Of a stretch of DNA of 8,152 bases, positions 1-5,615 are shown one piece after another. This DNA is from Cyanobacteriota bacterium. GTDB lineage: Bacteria; Cyanobacteriota; Cyanobacteriia; Leptolyngbyales; Leptolyngbyaceae. A program made the translations under genes and the position numbers. The DNA lies in the NCBI GenBank assembly GCA_027482985.1, contig JAIXVO010000802.1, positions 1 to 8,152 of the forward strand, read 5' to 3'. Position 1 is the first letter of the stretch; every line of letters starts with the position of its first letter. Under the pieces are notes generated by a model, which made no database searches, was not told the DNA's origin, and was given only the letters and a program-made list of their open reading frames with translations.

Positions 1-297
1 GACATCCCCTCGCATCACCTGAATCACCTGTTCCGGTTGTGCCACCTGCTGCCAATTCTGTTGAATGATGCCACAGGCTCGACTCGACTGCTCGATCGCG
101 ATCGCCGCCGATGCCCCTCGACATAATGCCTCCGCGCCCATGGAACCGCTACCCGCACAGAGATCCAACCAGCGGCAACCCTGCACCCGCCCCTGCCAGA
201 TGTTGAACACGGCTTCCCGAACTTTGGCCAGGGTGGGGCGAGTGTCCTGTCCGGGGAGAGTTTTGAGGGCGCGATTGCCGTAGATGCGAAGACTCAT
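1..297 (-). CDS. rsmD: 16S rRNA (guanine(966)-N(2))-methyltransferase RsmD, N-terminal part (cut by left window edge)
   Basis: The visible 99 residues begin MSLRIYGNRALKTLPGQ, followed by TRPTLAKVREAVFNIW and the SAM-binding motif I LDLCAGSGSMGAEAL at about residues 44-58, with an acidic ribose-binding residue in the following strand (IAIEQ, about 66-70). This is the typical N-terminus of the RsmD family, which methylates N2 of G966 in 16S rRNA on the 30S subunit in the cytoplasm, using S-adenosylmethionine. The catalytic NPPY-type motif would lie beyond the left edge, so it cannot be checked. The ATG (297-295) overlaps the TGA of the upstream LRR-kinase gene in an ATGA arrangement, and no clear Shine-Dalgarno precedes it, so translational coupling is likely. 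Family identity is secure; the only uncertainty is the unseen C-terminal half. Confidence 0.9.
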   Translation of the reverse strand, partial: MSLRIYGNRALKTLPGQDTRPTLAKVREAVFNIWQGRVQGCRWLDLCAGSGSMGAEALCRGASAAIAIEQSSRACGIIQQNWQQVAQPEQVIQVMRGDV

Positions 298-1595
298 AGC
301 AGGGAGCAGAGGTCAGCCAATAAAGGACGGTGAGCCGGGATGGGTTGCAGACAGGCGTGTTGAATGTCCCGCAGGCGAGTGAGTTCAGCAGCGGTGGAAT
401 CAGTGGCAGGACAGCGATCGAGTAAATCTTCCAGGAGACAGCCAAAGGCGCGGACTTCGAGGCGCTGCAATTGCTGACTCAGGTGCAAATCTGCCGGATC
501 ATAAAAAGAGGCGGCACCGAAATCACCCAGCAATCCCGACCCCGCGCTATTAACTAAGATGTTGTGCGCGTACAAATCGCCATGCAAAATGCCCTGTTGA
601 TGAAGGTGGTAAGTGGCGGCGGCGATCGTGCGGGCGATTGCTTGCACCAGGGGTAAAGCAAACGCGGTGTCTGGTGGGTAGGTGTCTCGCGTGCAGGAGT
701 CAAAGTCGGGCGGATTGCCGAGAATCTGATAATCGGGCGGGATCAGGGCAAAGACGAGTCCCGCAGTTTGTTCGGGATGATCCCGCAACTTGCCGACTAC
801 CTGCACCACCTGGGGATGACCACCCGCAGCCAGTCCCGCTTGCATTTCGTCCGAGGGTAAGCCATCGCTGGTGACACCCCCCTTGAATAACTTGACGGCG
901 ACCGCGATCGCCTCCTGCGGTTGTTGCCAAACAGCTTTCCAGGTAATCCCCGAAGCGCCCTCGCCCAATTGCTCGACCAGGGTTAAATCGGTCCAGGGAA
1001 TGCTGGGCAGATTGGGCAGGGCGATCGCGGGAGACTGGCACCAGGGATTGCTGGCGTAGGCTAACCAGGCGAGGCGGGGTAGGGTGAATAACCACGTGGG
1101 TAACTCAGCCAATTGATTGGCGGCGATGCGGATCAGTTCCAAATTTTGACAGGCACTCAAACTTTCTGGCAGCGATCGCAACTGATTCCCCGCCAGCATC
1201 AGCTTTTGTAACTGCGGACAGCGATCGAGGTCATCAGGCAGTTGCGCCAGGTAATTATCTGTCAGGATTAACCAGCGTAAGGACGACGGTAACGCCTGTT
1301 CGCTCACAACTTTGATCCGATTTGCCTTGAACCCAATCATGCGCAGTTGCGGACATTGCCCCAACACTGCCGGGAAGACTTCAAATTCGTTGTGACTCAG
1401 GAAGAGGATTTTGAGCTGTTTGAAGTCAGCCACCTCATCCGGCAAGGTGTGCAGTCGGTTGTGGGTGAGATCCAAAATTTCCAGCGTGTCCGCCAGTTGC
1501 AAAATTTCGGGCGGGAAAGTCGTGAGTCCAGCCGCCAGTTGAAGTCGTTGGCTGGCTGCCAACTGTCCAGATTGCAAGGCTTCCAGGGTCGTCAT
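294..1595 (-). CDS. Leucine-rich-repeat protein with C-terminal protein-kinase-like domain
   Basis: This 433-aa protein has about seven leucine-rich repeats at residues 37-185 (pattern LxxLxLxxNxLxxLP), then a kinase-like domain at about 203-433. Visible kinase elements are the glycine-rich loop LGEGASG (210-216), the ATP lysine in AVAVKLFK (K235), a catalytic loop HGDLYAHN (338-345, D340 and N345 present, HGD instead of HRD) and DFG (358-360). An alphaF-like segment, EVRAFGCLLEDLL, follows only about 20 residues after DFG. No APE motif is visible, so the activation segment is unusually short. There is no signal peptide or membrane helix, so it is probably cytosolic, with the LRRs as an interaction module. 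Substrate and role are unknown. The start is supported by GAGGA at 1609-1605, 9 nt upstream of the ATG. The 3' end overlaps rsmD by 4 bases, suggesting co-transcription. Related bacterial proteins are annotated as LRR-containing kinases; catalytic activity here is inferred from retained Lys, Asp, Asn and DFG. Confidence 0.88.
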   Translation of the reverse strand: MTTLEALQSGQLAASQRLQLAAGLTTFPPEILQLADTLEILDLTHNRLHTLPDEVADFKQLKILFLSHNEFEVFPAVLGQCPQLRMIGFKANRIKVVSEQALPSSLRWLILTDNYLAQLPDDLDRCPQLQKLMLAGNQLRSLPESLSACQNLELIRIAANQLAELPTWLFTLPRLAWLAYASNPWCQSPAIALPNLPSIPWTDLTLVEQLGEGASGITWKAVWQQPQEAIAVAVKLFKGGVTSDGLPSDEMQAGLAAGGHPQVVQVVGKLRDHPEQTAGLVFALIPPDYQILGNPPDFDSCTRDTYPPDTAFALPLVQAIARTIAAATYHLHQQGILHGDLYAHNILVNSAGSGLLGDFGAASFYDPADLHLSQQLQRLEVRAFGCLLEDLLDRCPATDSTAAELTRLRDIQHACLQPIPAHRPLLADLCSLL

Positions 1596-1625
1596 CGCTG
1601 CCCGTCCTCAACCATTTGCCTGGGG

Positions 1626-1655
1626 TTGACATTGAAACTAACCCGAAAATATAGT
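1626..1655 (+). promoter_or_regulatory. Sigma-70-type promoter for the parM/parR-like unit
   Basis: TTGACA at 1626-1631 and TATAGT at 1650-1655 are separated by 18 bases, close to the housekeeping consensus. It points toward the actin-like gene at 1828 and would give a leader of roughly 165 nt. A second, weaker -10-like TATAGA lies at 1720-1725 with only a poor -35 partner. The prediction is from sequence only. Confidence 0.5.
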
Positions 1656-1662
1656 ACTCTTG

Positions 1663-1788
1663 TACCTGTGGGCTTTCGGACGCGATCGGGGACAAATGTG
1701 AACAATTTCGCCAGCCTGATATAGAATAAATCGACTCTAGTTGTAGGGCTAAGACAATTAAAATCTGTCGTGTCGCCACTACCTGTGG
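1663..1788 (+). repeat. Direct repeat of a 9-mer (TACCTGTGG) upstream of the parM-like gene
   Basis: TACCTGTGG occurs at 1663-1671, just after the predicted promoter, and again at 1780-1788, about 40 bases before the ATG of the actin-like gene. The second copy lies in a small dyad, CCAC-N5-GTGG. A related ACCTGTAGG occurs at 3135-3143, just after the ParR-like stop codon. In type II partition systems, ParR binds direct repeats (parC) near its own promoter, so these are candidate half-sites, but the number of copies is far below a classical parC array. The function is inferred. Confidence 0.3.
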
Positions 1789-1827
1789 TACGTCCAACTT
1801 ATTTCATCACATCACTGGAGACCTATC

Positions 1828-2853
1828 ATGACTTCCACAGAAACCAGACGAGCGAAGGCCATTAAGGAGCCTGCCAGTCCTGGCATTTCTACTCGCACTT
1901 TAGCACTAGACGCGGGCAACTATGATCTCAAATTCTGGGACGGCACCAATAGCCCTAAAGCCGTTCGGTCAGTCCATTACCAACTGCCGCAGGGACGCGA
2001 TCCCGTCCGCTTTACCGATGCTTCGCCCTTGATTGAATTGCCCGATGGCGGTCGCTATCATTTTGGGTCGCAAGCGTATAAATATCGGCGGCAACAACAA
2101 ACCGTGATTGAAAATAAGGTGGAGTTGGCGCGGTTGCACCTCTATGCTTGCCTGGAACCGTGGGATGGGAAGTCGGAATTTACGTTGAATCTGCACATCT
2201 CTACGCCTGAGTTGTTGCGGAATGAAGCGCCGCTGCGATCGCAATTAATGGGCGTGCATGAATTCACCCGCAATGGAGTGCCGTTCGCCGTCACCGTGGA
2301 TAAAGTGCAGGTCGAGCGGGAAGGCATGGGAGCTTACTACTACGCCCAACGCCTCGGGTTGATTCCAGACAGCGGCTACACCATTGTCGTGGATATTGGG
2401 GGCGGCACTTGGCTGTCGCGCTTAGTGGATGCGGAAGGCGATGTGATTGACGAAAATGTGATGGATCGGGGCGGGTCTTATGAACTGGCGGCTTCCATCA
2501 GTTTCGATCGCCGCCTGACCGATACCCTGGGAACCACAGTTGATCCCGGTCTGGTGATGGATGGCTTCAAGCAGGGACATATGTATGCCGACACGGGGCT
2601 ATCCTGGGCACCCTGGCTGGAAGAATATCTGGATCCTTGGTTCCGGGGCATTTTCCAAACGGTGAAAGCCCAATACACGCCCTACATGGCGCGGGTGACT
2701 CGCTTCCTGGTAACGGGCGGCGGTTCGCATCTAATCACTGAACGGCTGGCGGGTCGCAAACTGTTTGCAGTGATTCCTGACCCGCAGTTTGCCAATGTCC
2801 GGGGGTTATATCCGATCGCTGAAGGGTTACAGCTATGTATGACAACAAAATAA
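1828..2853 (+). CDS. ParM/StbA-family actin-like ATPase (plasmid-segregation type)
   Basis: The 341-aa protein shows the actin-fold nucleotide-binding signatures in order: phosphate-1 LALDAGNYDLKFW (25-37), phosphate-2 IVVDIGGGTW (186-195) and the adenosine-loop-like LVTGGGSHLI (294-303). Length and order fit ParM/StbA/Alp proteins. Known family members polymerise with ATP into filaments that push DNA bound by a ParR partner. There is no signal peptide or membrane segment, so it should be cytosolic. The first 20 or so residues are a hydrophilic extension. GGAG at 1817-1820, 7 nt before the ATG, supports the start. The next gene overlaps its 3' end by 19 bases, the layout expected of a parM-parR operon. 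The surrounding genes are chromosomal, so it may segregate an integrated element, be a domesticated filament system, or mark a plasmid-like insertion. The family call is strong; a segregation role is inferred. Confidence 0.85.
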   Translation: MTSTETRRAKAIKEPASPGISTRTLALDAGNYDLKFWDGTNSPKAVRSVHYQLPQGRDPVRFTDASPLIELPDGGRYHFGSQAYKYRRQQQTVIENKVELARLHLYACLEPWDGKSEFTLNLHISTPELLRNEAPLRSQLMGVHEFTRNGVPFAVTVDKVQVEREGMGAYYYAQRLGLIPDSGYTIVVDIGGGTWLSRLVDAEGDVIDENVMDRGGSYELAASISFDRRLTDTLGTTVDPGLVMDGFKQGHMYADTGLSWAPWLEEYLDPWFRGIFQTVKAQYTPYMARVTRFLVTGGGSHLITERLAGRKLFAVIPDPQFANVRGLYPIAEGLQLCMTTK

Positions 2854-3125
2854 GGTTGAGTCAGGATGTGCTGGAAAAGGCGGAGCTGATTGCCCAGGAA
2901 TGGGGCTTGAAGAATGCCAGGGCAGCGGTTGAGGCGGTTTTTCGCAAGTATGCGGATGAGTATCTCAGCCGGAACACGAGTTTGGGTAATGGGGGGCTGG
3001 GGCTGAGCGATCGCCCTGCGCCCACCCCGCCCCAGCCGGCACCGGTCATGCCTTACTCTGGCTCTAAGTCGAAACCACCAACTTGCGACGCGCTCAGTGA
3101 GTTAGACGAGTTACTGGGCTTGTAG
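2835..3125 (+). CDS. ParR-like small DNA-binding protein, putative partner of the actin-like ATPase
   Basis: The 96-aa product starts with a short beta-strand-like segment (NKIRLS, 4-9) and two helices (about 10-23 and 27-45, separated by GLKN). This is a ribbon-helix-helix-like layout such as that in ParR and other small repressors. A glycine/proline-rich linker follows (about 49-83), then a short acidic, leucine-rich tail, DALSELDELLGL (85-96). In known ParR proteins the N-terminal part binds centromere repeats and the C-terminal tail contacts the ParM filament end; the architecture here matches that plan, but no diagnostic signature is visible. The ATG lies inside the actin-like gene, 19 bases before its end, with AAGGG at 2822-2826 as a plausible ribosome site. 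The partner role rests mainly on this overlap and on the size. It could instead be an unrelated RHH regulator. Confidence 0.7.
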   Translation: MYDNKIRLSQDVLEKAELIAQEWGLKNARAAVEAVFRKYADEYLSRNTSLGNGGLGLSDRPAPTPPQPAPVMPYSGSKSKPPTCDALSELDELLGL

Positions 3126-3152
3126 GCTGTCAAGACCTGTAGGTCAACAGCC
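3125..3152 (+). terminator. Stem-loop directly after the parR-like stop codon
   Basis: GGCTGT (3125-3130) pairs with ACAGCC (3147-3152), and inside it GACC (3134-3137) pairs with GGTC (3142-3145) around a TGTA loop, with an asymmetric CAA/A internal loop. The hairpin begins on the last base of the stop codon. No T-run follows, so it is not a classical intrinsic terminator. It could stabilise the 3' end, act as a weak terminator, or, since the loop region contains ACCTGTAGG similar to the upstream repeats, be a binding site. Confidence 0.3.
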
Positions 3153-3177
3153 AGCCGGAGATACCATCTGGTGTAGA

Positions 3178-3221
3178 GCAATGAGATGAGCTGGACAACG
3201 TCACCACCAGAGTCTCGTTGC
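3178..3221. repeat. Imperfect inverted repeat (hairpin)
   Basis: The left arm 3178-3194 (GCAATGAGATGAGCTGG) pairs with the right arm 3207-3221 (CCAGAGTCTCGTTGC). Ten pairs in the lower part include two G-U wobbles; a small internal bulge follows, then CTGG/CCAG, leaving a loop of about 12 bases. The wobbles mean the stem is better as RNA on the plus strand than as a DNA palindrome. Confidence 0.45.
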
Positions 3222-3269
3222 GAAGCCCCAGCGTTGCCCTCTGGAGGGGGTTCGGGGGACGCAGCCTAA

Positions 3270-3319
3270 TTTTGCATCTGAGAACTGACAAAGATTGTCT
3301 TGTGTTCTCAGATGCAAAA
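3270..3319. repeat. Perfect 16-bp inverted repeat with nested stem
   Basis: TTTTGCATCTGAGAAC at 3270-3285 is exactly reverse-complemented at 3304-3319. Between the arms, GACAA (3287-3291) pairs with TTGTC (3295-3299) around AGA, so the whole 50 bases can fold into one long hairpin with a small asymmetric internal loop. No T-run follows the right arm on the plus strand. Its last three bases overlap a competing 7-bp stem (AAACCCC 3317-3323 with GGGGTTT 3333-3339). Perfect arms of this length suggest a recent mobile repeat, a bidirectional terminator-like structure, or a structured RNA. Confidence 0.7.
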
Positions 3320-3440
3320 CCCCTGCATTCGGGGGGTTTGGGGGGTTGCCACCCAAGCCGAGAATTGTGGGTTCGATCAGAGACTCGCGCTACTACCAGA
3401 CTCGTGGGTACACGGTCGCCCAATGGTGCCAGTAGGGGCT

Positions 3441-3466
3441 GGAACCGTGGCATGAGTGTTGTCTTG
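3441..3466 (+). promoter_or_regulatory. Possible ECF-type promoter upstream of the CHRD gene
   Basis: GGAACC (3441-3446) is followed after 14 bases by GTCTTG (3461-3466), resembling the GGAAC...GTC pattern of many ECF sigma promoters. It lies about 75 bases before the CHRD start. The ECF sigma gene downstream would be the obvious candidate to use it. A loosely similar GGAAGC-N15-GTATAC occurs at 4171-4197, before the sigma gene. Both are weak matches. Confidence 0.22.
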
Positions 3467-3541
3467 TTTCGTTTGTAAAGGGAAAATCCGAGGCGATCGC
3501 GGTTGCGTATTAGGGGTGAAGTTAAGTAATGGGTGAATCCA

Positions 3542-4144
3542 ATGCTAAAACGATCCCGGTCTTTATTGAATGTTTGCTTAAGCCTGGTGACCTGCATCCT
3601 GGTGGTGGGGCTGTCGGCGCTACCGTTGTGGAGTCAGGACATGGGCCAACCGGATCAGATGCAGTGGCCGATGAGGACGGAGCAGCCGTCTGAGTCGGTG
3701 GTGGCGGGCAAGATGGGCAAGCCAGCGATGTCAAAGTTCAGGGTGACGCTGAGTGGTGACACTGTTGTCCCGAAAGCGGTGGTGGGGGCAGCGATGGGGA
3801 TGGCGGAAGCGACGTTGATGGGCGATCGCTTAATGGTGCAGGGTAGTTTCAGGGGTCTGTCCAGCCCCCTACGGGATTATGCGACTGATCCGGCGACTCC
3901 CCCGAATCCCAAAGTCACCTCGGCGGTCCACATTCATCGGGGTGCAGCGACGGAAAATGGCCCGTTTCAAGGGGCGCTCATGGTGATGCCAAACAACATG
4001 GGGATGGGCGGCACCTTTAGCGGCGAGTACACCCTGTCCAGCGAACAGCAGCAGGCGTTGCAAGCCAACCAACTGTATATCGACCTGCACACCCAACAAA
4101 ATCGGATGGGTGAGTTGCGTGGCTATTTCCGTCCGGCGGCATGA
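3542..4144 (+). CDS. Secreted CHRD-domain protein
   Basis: From the ATG at 3542 the product is 200 aa, starting with a basic stretch (MLKRSRS) and a hydrophobic core (about 8-28), which is a likely signal peptide ending near LWSQD. A Met/Pro/Gln-rich linker follows. The CHRD domain (about 66-197) shows FRVTLSGDTVVP, the AVHIHRG motif (about 128-134), ENGPFQGAL, and the C-terminal signature LYIDLHTQQNRMGELRG (about 178-194). CHRD domains are beta-rich domains first seen in chordin; bacterial versions are usually exported and of unknown function. I prefer ATG 3542 because GGTGA (3532-3536) sits 5 bases before it; an in-frame GTG at 3533 would add only MNP and lacks a well-placed ribosome site. 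The next gene, 97 bp downstream, is an ECF sigma factor, so this may be one of its targets or part of its signal pathway; this is inferred from position. Confidence 0.83.
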   Translation: MLKRSRSLLNVCLSLVTCILVVGLSALPLWSQDMGQPDQMQWPMRTEQPSESVVAGKMGKPAMSKFRVTLSGDTVVPKAVVGAAMGMAEATLMGDRLMVQGSFRGLSSPLRDYATDPATPPNPKVTSAVHIHRGAATENGPFQGALMVMPNNMGMGGTFSGEYTLSSEQQQALQANQLYIDLHTQQNRMGELRGYFRPAA

Positions 4145-4241
4145 GCGGCCTGAATGGGTGCGATGCCCCAGGAAGCTACAGGTTGCCCGTAGTATACTGA
4201 CGGCTAACCCTTGGACGTAATGACAATAATCCCCTTGCAGC

Positions 4242-4832
4242 ATGCCTTCTGAGCCATCTGGGAATCCAGCCTCTTCACTGCCAACTCCGACCGATGCAGA
4301 ATTAGTCCTGGCATTGTGGGATGGCCAGCAGGCTGCTCTGGGGATTTTGTACGATCGCCACGCTGGGTTAGTCTATGGCTTAGCGCTGCGGACGCTGGGG
4401 AATGCCCAGGAAGCGGAAGACTTAACGCAAGATATTTTTCTGACCCTGGCGAAAGGCAGCACCTATGACCCCCGCCGGGGTGCCCTCAGAACTTTCCTCG
4501 CGATTTTAACCAAGTCGCGCGCGATCGATCGGGTGCGATCGCGCCAGAGTGCTCACCAAAAGATGCAGCGCTGGCAGCAGGGAGTAACCCCTGAAGCAAC
4601 TGTTAACCAGCCGTTGGAGCAGGCGTTTCAGCAGGAACAGTCGCAGGAGGTGCAAGCGGCACTGGCGCAACTCTCGACCGATGAGCAGCAAATATTGCAA
4701 CTGGCTTATTACGATGGATTCAGTCAGTCTGAAATTGCCCAACAGTTAGATCTCCCTTTGGGGACGGTGAAGACCCGCGCCCGGAGAGGACTGCTCAAAT
4801 TGCGGCAAACTCTTATAAGATTTACGGAATGA
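4242..4832 (+). CDS. ECF-type RNA polymerase sigma factor (sigma-70 family)
   Basis: The 196-aa protein has a region-2 domain at about 30-103, including LYDRHAGLVYGLALRTLG, the core-binding stretch AEDLTQDIFLTLA (58-70) and a -10-recognition helix with RTFLAILTKSRAIDRVRSR (83-101). A variable Gln-rich linker follows, then region 4 (about 134-190) with the helix-turn-helix YDGFSQSEIAQQLDLPLG followed by TVKTRARRGLLKLR. The absence of regions 1 and 3 and the length fit ECF sigma factors. The gene for its probable anti-sigma factor begins 13 bp after its stop codon, the standard arrangement in which a membrane-bound partner holds the sigma factor until a stress signal arrives. The ATG at 4242 has no obvious Shine-Dalgarno; the N-terminal 18 or so residues are non-conserved in appearance, so a slightly later start cannot be excluded. 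A TATACT at 4193-4198 could be a -10 box, but no matching -35 is visible. Confidence 0.92.
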   Translation: MPSEPSGNPASSLPTPTDAELVLALWDGQQAALGILYDRHAGLVYGLALRTLGNAQEAEDLTQDIFLTLAKGSTYDPRRGALRTFLAILTKSRAIDRVRSRQSAHQKMQRWQQGVTPEATVNQPLEQAFQQEQSQEVQAALAQLSTDEQQILQLAYYDGFSQSEIAQQLDLPLGTVKTRARRGLLKLRQTLIRFTE

Positions 4833-4845
4833 ATAAAAGACGATC

Positions 4846-5613
4846 ATGGCGATGACGATGCCAGCGGAAGAATTAGAGCTATTAATCGCCGGCTACGTGC
4901 TCGGCAATCTCAGCTCGGAAGAGGCAGCTCAGTTTGAGCAATTACTGGCGACTAATCCGGCGATCGCAGGCGAAGTGGCGCAGTTACAATCAGCCCTGGA
5001 AACAACCTACGCGCCGCCGCCTATGAGTCCGCCGCCAGCCTTGCGATCCCGCCTCCTGGCTGCGGCTTCAGAGGTATCCAGTCCTCCTACTCCTGTGTTC
5101 AGTCCTCCCTCGCAGCCGTTTTGGAGATCGCCCCGTAGCCTGCTAGAACTGGCTGCTGCTGCGGTGATTGTGGCGCTGGGTGTAAACAATTACCGCTTAT
5201 CCCAGGCGTTACAGGTGAGTCAGGCGGAAACGCAACAGGCGGTAGCGCTGACGTATCAACTGCGATCGACCCAGGCGAACAGTCTGGCTTCGGCGCAGGT
5301 CAAGATTGATCCGCAGACCTTAAAAGGGACGATCGCGGTTCAGAATCTGCCTCCCCTGCCGCCAGGGAAAGTCTATGTGTTATGGACGGTGCTGCAACCT
5401 GCTGCGCCATTCACCACGGATCAGAAGGATGCTATTTTAACCCAGGCATTCCAGGTCAACGATCGCGGCACGACCGAACAGGCCATCATCGTCCCGGCGG
5501 CGTTTCGCGATCGGGCATTGGTGACGAAAGTCGCGATCACGGTAGAAGATGCGATCGCCCCACAAAAGCATGTGGGTAAGCCGATCATGGTCGCCCCTGC
5601 ATCTCCTCTTTGA
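4846..5613 (+). CDS. RskA-like membrane anti-sigma factor
   Basis: The 255-aa product has an N-terminal helical domain (about 7-53) with the LLIAGYVLGNLSSEEAAQFEQLL signature of anti-sigma factors, read in two parts as LLIAGYVLGN then LSSEEAAQFEQLL. A proline-rich linker (57-93) and one transmembrane segment (about 98-113, LLELAAAAVIVALGV) follow. The C-terminal RskA-type domain (about 148-250) carries LPPLPPGKVYVLWTV. The N-terminal part should bind the ECF sigma factor in the cytoplasm and the C-terminal part sense the periplasm. No zinc-binding HxxxCxxC motif is present (the protein has no cysteine), as in RskA-type rather than ZAS-type anti-sigma factors. The gene follows the sigma gene by 13 bp, so the pair is almost certainly one operon. 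Three in-frame ATGs (4846, 4852, 4858) leave the exact start uncertain by a few residues. It converges on the csoR-like gene with 2 bp between stops. Confidence 0.88.
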   Translation: MAMTMPAEELELLIAGYVLGNLSSEEAAQFEQLLATNPAIAGEVAQLQSALETTYAPPPMSPPPALRSRLLAAASEVSSPPTPVFSPPSQPFWRSPRSLLELAAAAVIVALGVNNYRLSQALQVSQAETQQAVALTYQLRSTQANSLASAQVKIDPQTLKGTIAVQNLPPLPPGKVYVLWTVLQPAAPFTTDQKDAILTQAFQVNDRGTTEQAIIVPAAFRDRALVTKVAITVEDAIAPQKHVGKPIMVAPASPL

Positions 5614-5615
5614 AC

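Larger units (their letters stand above)
3126..3541. other. Intergenic region of about 416 bp, rich in inverted repeats and G-runs, no credible gene
   Basis: Open frames here on either strand (for example 3218-3478 plus and 3130-3597 minus) lack recognisable domains, run through palindromes and have no convincing ribosome site, so I do not call them genes. The region contains at least three consecutive hairpins (3125-3152, 3178-3221, 3270-3319), two pairs of G-runs (GGGGGTTCGGGGG at 3246-3258 and GGGGGGTTTGGGGGG at 3331-3345), and a HIP1 site (3493-3500) shortly before the CHRD gene. The dense dyads look like a cyanobacterial repeat or MITE-like sequence, or a structured untranslated RNA. No tRNA or rRNA was recognised. 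Confidence 0.55.

Noticed and set aside
1435..1797. Minus-strand 120-codon open frame over the kinase start and its upstream region
   Set aside because: It overlaps the LRR-kinase coding start in another frame, has no domain, and the kinase gene has a good ribosome site and clear LRR content.
3367..3395. GGGTTCGATC, reminiscent of a tRNA T-arm
   Set aside because: The bases on the 3' side (AGAGA) do not pair with the 5' side of the would-be stem, and no acceptor, D or anticodon arms were found around it.
3218..3478. Plus-strand 86-codon open frame over the long inverted repeat
   Set aside because: No ribosome site or known domain; the encoded residues come from the hairpin arms and G-runs, which explain the open frame.
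3130..3597. Minus-strand 155-codon open frame in the region after the parR-like gene
   Set aside because: It runs through three palindromes and into the CHRD gene start on the other strand, has no recognisable domain, and its composition looks like translated repeat DNA.
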